A stretch of DNA of 5,989 bases from Victivallales bacterium (lineage in GTDB: Bacteria; Verrucomicrobiota; Lentisphaeria; Victivallales; Victivallaceae): NCBI GenBank assembly GCA_030634125.1, contig DAOWBJ010000123.1:1-5989 (forward strand), in the 5' to 3' direction. This document shows positions 1 to 4,764 of the stretch, in pieces (the first letter of the stretch is position 1; every line of letters starts with the position of its first letter). The notes beneath the pieces were generated by a model. It saw only the letters and a list, made by a program, of their open reading frames with translations. It ran no database searches and was not told the origin of the DNA. The position numbers were made by a program, and so were the translations under genes.

Positions 1-201
1 TACCCCGAATGGGGTATGCTTTTAATAGCCGCGGGTAAAACCCGTGGAGCATTCATACCGCCATATCAACCCCAAACGGGGTTGAATTGCCCGTCCGGCA
101 TTATTCAAGTTGTTCAACCCCGTCCAGGGGGTTGGCTCACTTTTTCGCTTTAAACCGTAGGTTCTACCTACGGCTATTAACATTTAATCCCGTTGGGATT
201 A
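1..201. repeat. Array of six short GC-rich palindromes (REP-like intergenic repeats)
   Basis: Six stem-loops follow one another with 29-49 bp between centres. They are: TACCCC/GGGGTA at 1-6 and 11-16 (loop 4); CCGCGGGT/ACCCGTGG at 29-36 and 40-47 (one G-T pair); TCAACCCC/GGGGTTGA at 66-73 and 78-85; CAACCCC/GGGGTTG at 115-121 and 128-134; CCGTAGGT/ACCTACGG at 155-162 and 166-173; TAATCCC/GGGATTA at 185-191 and 195-201. Five of the six are perfect. Stems three and four share the same core, so part of the array looks duplicated. The first stem sits on base 1, so the array probably continues to the left. None is followed by a T-run, which argues against simple intrinsic terminators. An open frame across 87-338 looks like repeat DNA read by chance. 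The role (REP-like element, Rho/RNase-protecting 3' structure of an upstream gene, or mobile miniature element) is not known. Confidence 0.75.
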
Positions 202-214
202 TTACTGAAAAAAC

Positions 215-243
215 TTGCACACGGCGTTATTTAATAATAAAAT
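215..243 (+). promoter_or_regulatory. Possible sigma70-type promoter for the aat operon
   Basis: TTGCAC at 215-220 is followed after exactly 17 bp by TAAAAT at 238-243 (five of six matches to TATAAT). It lies just past the palindrome array and would give a leader of about 90 nt before aat. The -35 element matches only its TTG, so this is a plausible reading of AT-rich DNA and not a firm one. The rest of 244-339 shows no gene or clear structure apart from a weak AAAGG ribosome binding site about 8 nt before aat. Confidence 0.35.
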
Positions 244-339
244 ACAGCTTTCGCTTCCCGATTGCAAACAGTTATTGCTTGAATGTTACCCGAATAGTGA
301 GTATCTTGAAGAAAAGTAAAAACAGAAAAGGTCGTTAAA

Positions 340-960
340 ATGTTTTTCCCGGATGTAGAAAAAGCTGATGAAAGTGGATGTGTTGGCTGGAGCGATAATT
401 TAAATACTGAAATGTTGTTAAATGCTTACCGCTCCGGCATATTTCCCTGGCCGCGGGATGAAGAATATATTTTGTGGTTCGCGCCGCCGGAACGGGCTGT
501 TTTGAAGTTTTCTGATTTCCGTATTCCAAAAACTTTGGAAAGGGAATTGAAAAAGATGCCTTTTACTCTTACAGTAAATGAACATTTTGAATCGGTAATC
601 CGGCATTGCGCCAAAGTTAAACGTAAAGAAGGTGGCACCTGGATAAACGAAAAAATTATCAAGGCATATATTGATTTTCACAAAGCAGGTTACGCATGGA
701 GCTTTGAAGCTGTTGCCCCGGACGGAACTTTGGCGGGTGGCTTGTATGGCGTATTGCTCGACGGTTTTTTTGCGGGCGAAAGCATGTTTTACCTGAAATC
801 AGGAGCATCAAAATTCGCTTTGGTCAAAACAGTTGAATGGCTAAAAAAAAAGCGCGGCTTGAGCTGGCTTGACGCGCAAATGCAAAACAATTTTCTGGCA
901 CGTTTCGGAACGAGCGTAATTTCACGATCAGAATACATGGACTTATTGAATAATGGCTAA
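340..960 (+). CDS. aat: Leucyl/phenylalanyl-tRNA--protein transferase
   Basis: Aat moves Leu or Phe from aminoacyl-tRNA onto the N-terminus of proteins beginning with Lys or Arg, making an N-degron that ClpS delivers to ClpAP in the cytoplasm. The 206-residue product carries the family signatures in order: YRSGIFPW at 30-37, WFAPPERAVL at 46-55, GTWI at 99-102, GGLYGV at 133-138, GESMF at 146-150, SK at 157-158 and DAQMQN at 178-183. E147, D178 and Q180 correspond by position in the motifs to the catalytic-site Glu, Asp and Gln known in E. coli Aat. It is somewhat shorter than the E. coli protein (234 residues), mainly at the N-terminus. The ATG at 340 has an AAAGG about 8 nt upstream and fits the family start. 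It is the first gene of an aat-Smr-mazG cluster; its stop lies inside the start of the next gene. Confidence 0.96.
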   Translation: MFFPDVEKADESGCVGWSDNLNTEMLLNAYRSGIFPWPRDEEYILWFAPPERAVLKFSDFRIPKTLERELKKMPFTLTVNEHFESVIRHCAKVKRKEGGTWINEKIIKAYIDFHKAGYAWSFEAVAPDGTLAGGLYGVLLDGFFAGESMFYLKSGASKFALVKTVEWLKKKRGLSWLDAQMQNNFLARFGTSVISRSEYMDLLNNG

Positions 961-1216
961 AAAAAAGAAAATATTTCATTTTGATGATGATGTGGATTTT
1001 CACGGCTACACCCGTGAAGAGGCAATCAGAGAACTGGAAGAATTAGTTTTTACATCCAGCTCAAAGACCCTCTTGATAATTCACGGCAAAGGCACCGGTG
1101 TACTAAAAAATGCTGTCCGGGCTTTCGTCAGAAAAAGTCAACATATAAAAAGTTATGAATTCGGCGAAAACATCAATCTCCCCGGCGGTGATGGTGTTAC
1201 CATCATATATACATGA
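953..1216 (+). CDS. Small stand-alone Smr-domain protein
   Basis: The 87-residue protein is almost nothing but an Smr domain. It shows DFHGYTREEAI at 15-25 (the LDLHG-type motif), IIHGKGTGVLK at 42-52 (the HGKG.G.L motif) and GGDGVTIIY at 78-86. Smr domains are found at the C-terminus of MutS2 and in small proteins; several bind branched DNA or have nicking or endonuclease activity, and some MutS2-type proteins act on collided ribosomes. The first motif has DFH in place of the usual LDLH. There is no MutS2 core and only a short Lys-rich N-terminus (KKKK at 3-6), so its target cannot be read from sequence. The ATG overlaps the end of aat by 8 bp, which suggests translational coupling, and mazG follows after 9 bp. 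Confidence 0.9.
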   Translation: MAKKKKIFHFDDDVDFHGYTREEAIRELEELVFTSSSKTLLIIHGKGTGVLKNAVRAFVRKSQHIKSYEFGENINLPGGDGVTIIYT

Positions 1217-1220
1217 GGAG
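1215..1220 (+). promoter_or_regulatory. Ribosome binding site of mazG, overlapping the upstream stop codon
   Basis: GAGGAG begins inside the TGA stop of the Smr gene and ends 5 nt before the ATG at 1226. This favours 1226 over the in-frame ATG at 1238 and implies that ribosomes ending the Smr gene can restart on mazG. Confidence 0.75.
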
Positions 1221-1225
1221 CTCTA

Positions 1226-2011
1226 ATGCATCAACACATGGAACCAACTCTTGACAGTTTGGTGGAAATAATCCGCCGCCTGCGCGCCCCGGACGGCTGT
1301 CCCTGGGATTGCAAACAAACTTCTGAAAGCCTCAAATTGTGTATGATTGAGGAAGTCGCGGAATTTCTCGACGCTGTCGATAATGAAGACCATGAAAATC
1401 TTCGTGAAGAACTTGGCGATCTTTTGATGAATATCTCTTTTCATGTGGTTTTGGCGGAAGAAAATGAATTGTTCAATATGCGGGACGTCCTGCGGGAAAT
1501 CATAGACAAGATGATTCGCCGCCATCCGCACGTCTTCGCCGATGTCGAAGTCAACTCGGTTGATGATGTTATGCAGGTTTGGGCGAAAGCCAAAGCCGCT
1601 GAAGGTAAAGAAGCGAAAAAATCAATTCTCGGCGGCATACCGCGTAACTTGTCTTCGCTGCTGACCGCCCGGGAAGTGCAGAAAAAAGCCGCGAAAGTTG
1701 GTTTTGACTGGGAGCGTCAGGAACAAATCCTCGACAAAATCGATGAAGAAGTCGCGGAATTAAAAGAAGCAATGCTTAGTGGTGACGATGCGCATATTGA
1801 TGAGGAAATTGGTGATTTATTGTTCGCGATGGTTAATTTAAGCAGGTTCAGAAAAAGAAGCTGCGCGGAAGATTTACTAAACGCCAGCGTTAAAAAATTC
1901 AGAAGCAGGTTCAGTTATATCGAAGAAAATCTGACCGCTAAAAATATAAAACTCGAAGACGCTTCCATTGAATTAATGGAAAGCCTATGGAATCAGGCGA
2001 AAGAAAATTGA
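1226..2011 (+). CDS. mazG: Nucleoside triphosphate pyrophosphohydrolase MazG
   Basis: MazG hydrolyses (d)NTPs to the monophosphates and pyrophosphate, with Mg2+ bound by acidic helices; it is used for clearing abnormal nucleotides and, in some bacteria, for lowering alarmone-linked stress. The 261 residues match the usual full-length, two-domain form (263 in E. coli). Visible signatures are GCPWD at 24-28, the N-terminal acidic motif EEVAE at 42-46 with EELGD at 61-65, RRHPHVF at 98-104, VWAKAK at 118-123, AREVQKKAAKVGFDW at 148-162, and the second domain's EEVAE at 174-178 with EEIGD at 193-197. Both metal-binding sets therefore look intact. It is the last gene of the aat-Smr-mazG cluster; a new promoter follows it. 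A mazEF-type toxin-antitoxin pair is not present beside it. Confidence 0.96.
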   Translation: MHQHMEPTLDSLVEIIRRLRAPDGCPWDCKQTSESLKLCMIEEVAEFLDAVDNEDHENLREELGDLLMNISFHVVLAEENELFNMRDVLREIIDKMIRRHPHVFADVEVNSVDDVMQVWAKAKAAEGKEAKKSILGGIPRNLSSLLTAREVQKKAAKVGFDWERQEQILDKIDEEVAELKEAMLSGDDAHIDEEIGDLLFAMVNLSRFRKRSCAEDLLNASVKKFRSRFSYIEENLTAKNIKLEDASIELMESLWNQAKEN

Positions 2012-2034
2012 AAGTTATTGCTTTTTAATAAATA

Positions 2035-2063
2035 TTGCATTTTTCTGAAATACGGTGTATAAT
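2035..2063 (+). promoter_or_regulatory. Sigma70-type promoter for the exported-protein gene
   Basis: A perfect TATAAT at 2058-2063 is preceded by TTGCAT at 2035-2040 with an ideal 17-bp spacer. Transcription would start near 2070, giving a leader of about 30 nt before the ATG at 2102. The promoter starts only 24 bp after mazG, so the next gene can be expressed separately from the operon above, and dciA may be carried along with it. Confidence 0.6.
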
Positions 2064-2101
2064 TAGAACCTTTTAAATGATAATATAAAATTAAATATGA
2101 T

Positions 2102-2476
2102 ATGAAAAAAAAGTTTTTACTGCTTACAATTATACTCGGCATGACATTCATGTTGTGCCCGTTTCAAAAAGCGAAAGCTATTGACCCGGTAACTATCGCG
2201 ATTCTCGCGCCTATAGCTTTAAAAGCCGCCCAGATAGCCAGCCCGTATGTCATTAGAGGTTTAAAAAATTTTGGCAAAGGATTCCTGCTTTGCGGAAAAG
2301 ATTTACTTGAGGTTTTTCGATTACCTTTGGGATGTATCCAATCAACCCTTGGAATACCGTTTGGCGCTCTGCCTTCCGGCATAAGGAATATGGTCCTGGG
2401 AACTATCGCCCCCTTCAGGTTGGGATTTCATGTCATGATGCTGCCGCTGAATATATTTGGCATCGGGGTCAAATGA
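2102..2476 (+). CDS. Small cationic exported protein of unknown family
   Basis: I do not recognise this 124-residue protein. It starts with a clear signal peptide: KKK at 2-4, a hydrophobic stretch at 5-21, then AKA at 24-26 as a likely signal peptidase I site. C19 lies within the signal but does not fit a lipobox well. The mature part of about 98 residues is hydrophobic and basic, with nine Lys/Arg against three Asp/Glu. It has two cysteines (C64 and C78) that could pair outside the cytoplasm. It is rich in Gly and Pro, with LPLGCI at 74-79 loosely echoed by LPLNIF at 114-119. A hydrophobic segment at 29-51 could sit on or in the membrane. The start has no Shine-Dalgarno sequence; the leader is AT-rich. 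The good promoter upstream and the signal peptide argue that the gene is real. Membrane-associated envelope protein is the most that can be inferred. Confidence 0.78.
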   Translation: MKKKFLLLTIILGMTFMLCPFQKAKAIDPVTIAILAPIALKAAQIASPYVIRGLKNFGKGFLLCGKDLLEVFRLPLGCIQSTLGIPFGALPSGIRNMVLGTIAPFRLGFHVMMLPLNIFGIGVK

Positions 2477-2514
2477 CCTATAGGATAACTATATCTTTTT
2501 TTGAGGCTTGAACA

Positions 2515-2910
2515 ATGGCTAAATTAAGTAAAGATTTCTATAAAATGTATTCTTTGCTGAATGCCTGGTACGGGCGTGAACGAGCCAAAAACGAAATAAC
2601 CGCTTACACTCCCAGGACCGTATCCGCCGGCGATGTGGCTGACAAAATATTAAAAAAAACCATTTCCCCGGACCTGCTGAAAACAATCAAAATAAGCGAA
2701 AACTGGGAGAATATTGTCGGCGCGCAGATCGCAAAAATATCTTCCCCGGTCAGTTTCAAAAGAAAAGTTTTATGCATCCAGGTAAATCACAGCGTATGGC
2801 TGCGTGAATTGACTACCGGCCCAGCCAAAGCAATGATACTCAAAAAAATAAATGAACTTTACGGCGAAAAGCATTGTAAAAGCATACAATTCGTCCCCGG
2901 CGGACGCTAA
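2515..2910 (+). CDS. dciA: DciA-type replicative helicase loader (DUF721)
   Basis: DciA is the ancestral bacterial loader of the DnaB helicase, used in genomes without the phage-derived DnaC or DnaI. The 131-residue product has the DUF721 core from about 58 to 129: W64 with NIVG at 66-69, IAKISSPV at 72-79, LCIQVNHSVWLREL at 86-99 (hydrophobic strand, then the conserved Trp and Glu-Leu), and a helix ending in INELYG. About 57 residues precede the core; this basic, weakly conserved-looking leader contains an aromatic-rich start (FYKMYSLLNAWYG at 8-20). GAGG lies 8 nt before the ATG at 2515, a normal ribosome binding site. It follows the exported-protein gene by 38 bp with no terminator seen, so they may share a transcript. 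It converges on the DUF296 gene with only 17 bp between the stops. Assignment rests on the core motif; DNA binding was not shown here. Confidence 0.88.
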   Translation: MAKLSKDFYKMYSLLNAWYGRERAKNEITAYTPRTVSAGDVADKILKKTISPDLLKTIKISENWENIVGAQIAKISSPVSFKRKVLCIQVNHSVWLRELTTGPAKAMILKKINELYGEKHCKSIQFVPGGR

Positions 2911-2927
2911 AAGCAGTAACATCCATC

Positions 2928-3371
2928 CTACGGTTCGAGCAGATTAAACCCTGTTGTTTTATCGGTTAATCTTTTTGCGGAGCAATTGATTAATTCCACT
3001 AATACTATTTCCAAAATATGCCAGGTTTTCACGCCCGTCCTGACGCAACCGGTTTTAGTTGTTTCGCCCCTGCCGCAGGCTAAATGCATGTGAAGTGAAG
3101 GTTTTCCGTTCTTGTCAGGGAAAATTGTACCCGTTCCCGTAACTTCATGTACATTTGTTATATCAATAATGCCCGGAATAATTGTTTCCGCTCTTCCATT
3201 TTCAGGGCCGCAAACCAGTTTGCTGTCTTTATCAATACCGCCTAAGGCAGTCAGGTAAGCACATGAGATCGACTTTTCTTTGGCAAACTGTTCAATTTTT
3301 TCGTGGATTATATCGCCATCTTCCAGTCTTATAACAAAAACTCTGCCTCGTTCTGCTTCTGAATATTTCAT
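2928..3371 (-). CDS. PPC/DUF296-domain metal-binding protein
   Basis: The 147-residue protein is a single PPC (DUF296) domain, a fold shared by plant AT-hook nuclear proteins and small stand-alone prokaryotic proteins that form trimers. It shows RVFVIRLEDGDIIHEKI at 10-26, ALGGIDK at 42-48, HEVTGTGTIFPDKNGKP at 75-91 and HMHLACGR at 94-101, with H118 in TWHILEIVL at 116-124. H94, H96 and H118 are the likely metal ligands of the prokaryotic family. There is no AT-hook, so DNA binding should not be assumed. The biochemical role of the bacterial forms is unsettled. An in-frame ATG at 3404 lies inside the Nudix gene and would add 11 residues, but GAGGG just upstream of 3371 and the family start MKYSEAERGRVFV favour the shorter form. 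It is second in an operon behind the Nudix gene, 7 bp downstream. Confidence 0.88.
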   Translation of the reverse strand: MKYSEAERGRVFVIRLEDGDIIHEKIEQFAKEKSISCAYLTALGGIDKDSKLVCGPENGRAETIIPGIIDITNVHEVTGTGTIFPDKNGKPSLHMHLACGRGETTKTGCVRTGVKTWHILEIVLVELINCSAKRLTDKTTGFNLLEP

Positions 3372-3375
3372 AATA

Positions 3376-3380
3376 CCCTC
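3376..3380 (-). promoter_or_regulatory. Ribosome binding site that fixes the DUF296 start
   Basis: On the minus strand GAGGG begins within the TGA stop of the Nudix gene and is followed by TATT and the ATG at 3371. No comparable site precedes the upstream ATG at 3404. It also suggests coupled translation of the pair. Confidence 0.65.
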
Positions 3381-3948
3381 ATTTTTGTTTAATAGCGTCG
3401 GCATATGTCCAAAGTTTGCTGTCTATGCCGTTTCCGGCTTCAACTTCGGCGCGGAAAAAATCTTTTAATTCTGAACGTTTGACCAGGATTGTCTCGATGT
3501 CTTCAGAATCCTCCTGACATGATTCAGGCGGTCCGTCGTTAAAACACTCGGCATCAACTTCCATTGTTACTATAATAAGCTTTTCGCCCGACATGCCCGG
3601 AGAACTGTAGGCCGGTTCTGAAACTTCAATTATTTTACCATGATAACCAGTTTCTTCGTAAAGTTCACGGCTTGCGGTAACAGCGGCGGATTCATCAGGA
3701 TCAATTAAACCGGCGGGGAACTCAATAACAAATTTAGCGGTCGGCGGACGAAATTGTTTGACTAAAATGACTTCATCGCTTTGTTTTATCACCGCGATAA
3801 TCATTACGGCGCCGGAACCATTAACTCGTTCAGATGTCTCCCATGTGCGGATACGATCCTCTGAATCCTGCCATTTCAGCTCGTTGACACTTAACCATTT
3901 TCCCTTGCCTAAGACTTTTTTAGCCAGAATTTCGGGTTTTTTCTTCAT
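3379..3948 (-). CDS. Nudix hydrolase, ADP-sugar pyrophosphatase type (NUDT5/YSA1-like)
   Basis: The 189-residue protein contains a perfect Nudix box at 80-102: G80, E86, R94-E95-L96, E98-E99, G101 and Y102 in the GX5EX7REUXEEXGU pattern. The preceding FRPPTAKFVIEFPAGLID (66-83) closely resembles human NUDT5, which splits ADP-ribose and related ADP-sugars into AMP and the sugar phosphate. After the box, YSSPGMSGEKLIIVTMEVD resembles the substrate-side loop of the same branch. The N-terminal part (1-45, with a WETSERVNGSGAV segment) fits the dimerisation strands of this group. Substrate preference within ADP-sugars is inferred. The start at 3948 has AAGG with a 6-nt gap to the ATG. It leads a two-gene minus-strand operon with the DUF296 protein, and its upstream DNA contains a Fur-box-like palindrome. 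Cytoplasmic; no signal peptide. Confidence 0.93.
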   Translation of the reverse strand: MKKKPEILAKKVLGKGKWLSVNELKWQDSEDRIRTWETSERVNGSGAVMIIAVIKQSDEVILVKQFRPPTAKFVIEFPAGLIDPDESAAVTASRELYEETGYHGKIIEVSEPAYSSPGMSGEKLIIVTMEVDAECFNDGPPESCQEDSEDIETILVKRSELKDFFRAEVEAGNGIDSKLWTYADAIKQK

Positions 3949-3980
3949 TTCTTGCCTTTTTCGTCAATTTTAACTTGACT

Positions 3981-3999
3981 TGTTATGATTATCATGTTA
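3981..3999. promoter_or_regulatory. Fur-box-like palindrome upstream of the Nudix gene
   Basis: The 11-bp palindrome ATGATTATCAT (3985-3995) is identical to the centre of the classical E. coli Fur box; over 19 bp the match is 13 positions. It sits 33 bp upstream of the Nudix start, where a GATAAT on the minus strand overlaps it and could be a -10 element. The surrounding DNA is AT-rich, so a chance match is possible, and no Fur gene is in view. Confidence 0.3.
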
Positions 4000-4084
4000 G
4001 ATTTACCATTAATAGGACATGATCTGACTTTAAAAACAATCTTTTCCAAATATTCAGTTATACTTTTTTCTAATATTGCAATTC

Positions 4085-4111
4085 CTATGATAAAATTCTT
4101 CATTATTATAG
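4085..4111. repeat. Imperfect inverted repeat upstream of coaE
   Basis: CTATGATAA (4085-4093) and TTATTATAG (4103-4111) are complementary at eight of nine positions across a 9-nt gap. It lies in the AT-rich divergent region where a coaE promoter would be expected, and could be an operator. AT-rich DNA makes such matches fairly common. No convincing -35/-10 pair was found for coaE in 3949-4176. Confidence 0.25.
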
Positions 4112-4176
4112 TTATTTAATTGAAAAGATTCAAGTATTTTGTGATAAAAAACTTGCGTGGAGCAAATATAAATATT

Positions 4177-4764
4177 ATGATTCTTGGTTTGACTGGCGGC
4201 TTCGGCTGTGGCAAAAGTTCAGTATCAGCGTTTTTTAAAACTGCCGGATGGCAGACTTCCAGTGCGGATGATATTTGCGCGGAACTATATGAACAGCAAG
4301 ATGTTGAACTCATGAGGCAATTGCGCGTCCACTGGCAGGATAAAGTATTTTATTCTGACGGTAAAGTCAACAAAGCGGCTATTGCGGAAATAGTTTTTAA
4401 TAATAATAATGAACTGCAATGGCTATGTTCAGTGCTGTATCCGTTGATTGCTAAAAAAACAAAAACACTGATAGAAAAAAATATAGAAAAAGATTTTATT
4501 TTTGAAGTGCCATTATTATTTGAGGCTGGCTGGGATAAAATATTTGACAAAACTGTCGCGGTATGGACAGATTCGAAAACACAAAAGGAACGCCTTTTAT
4601 CTAAAGGCTTTACTATAAATGATATAAAAAACAGAAATTCCAAACAATTGCCGAATGACGAAAAACTGAAAAAAGCAGATTTCGGATTACTGAATAACGG
4701 CGATTTAAATTTTTTACAAAAACAATGCAACAAATTAATTAATTACATAAAGGAGCAAAAGTAA
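4177..4764 (+). CDS. coaE: Dephospho-CoA kinase
   Basis: CoaE phosphorylates the 3' hydroxyl of dephospho-CoA with ATP, the last step of coenzyme A synthesis in the cytoplasm. From ATG 4177 the product is 195 residues and begins MILGLTGGFGCGKSS, the family's usual start with the P-loop at 7-15. Other marks are the SAD at 29-31, a lid-type segment DGKVNKAAIAEIVF at 61-74, YPLI at 88-91, VPLLFEAGWD at 111-120, ERLLSKGFTINDIKNRNSKQ at 138-157, KADFGLLNNG at 166-175. Several usually conserved positions differ: S29 for the first Asp of DAD, N65-K66 for DR, Y88 for the His of HPLI, K143 for an Arg. An in-frame TTG at 4120 would add 19 residues ahead of the family start and is unlikely. The nearest GGAG is 14 nt upstream, rather far. 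Its stop shares one base with the rho start (TAATG). Confidence 0.92.
   Translation: MILGLTGGFGCGKSSVSAFFKTAGWQTSSADDICAELYEQQDVELMRQLRVHWQDKVFYSDGKVNKAAIAEIVFNNNNELQWLCSVLYPLIAKKTKTLIEKNIEKDFIFEVPLLFEAGWDKIFDKTVAVWTDSKTQKERLLSKGFTINDIKNRNSKQLPNDEKLKKADFGLLNNGDLNFLQKQCNKLINYIKEQK
4750..4755 (+). promoter_or_regulatory. Ribosome binding site of rho inside the end of coaE
   Basis: AAGGAG lies 8 nt before the rho ATG at 4764, within the last codons of coaE. Together with the one-base stop/start overlap it indicates translational coupling and fixes the rho start, so the unusual N-terminal extension is translated and is not a mis-called start. Confidence 0.8.

Noticed and set aside
1..201. CRISPR array
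   Set aside because: The palindromes differ in sequence, there is no constant direct repeat with regular unique spacers, and no cas gene is near.
87..338. An 83-codon open frame upstream of aat
   Set aside because: It runs through four of the six palindromes, has no family resemblance and no ribosome binding site; it is repeat DNA read by chance.
1226..2011. MazG as part of a toxin-antitoxin or defence island
   Set aside because: No mazE/mazF-like or other defence genes flank it; the two-domain form matches the housekeeping enzyme.
2010..2027. Weak hairpin with T-run after mazG
   Set aside because: Only a 4-5 bp AT-rich stem can form, too weak for an intrinsic terminator.
2892..2906. CGTCC/GGACG hairpin at the end of dciA as terminator
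   Set aside because: The stem is only 5 bp, lies within the coding region and has no T-run on either strand.
3372..3404. Upstream ATG at 3404 as start of the DUF296 gene
   Set aside because: It lies inside the Nudix gene without a ribosome binding site, while 3371 has GAGGG at good spacing and matches the family start.
4120..4176. TTG at 4120 as start of coaE
   Set aside because: The extra 19 residues precede the normal CoaE start at the P-loop and show no family resemblance.
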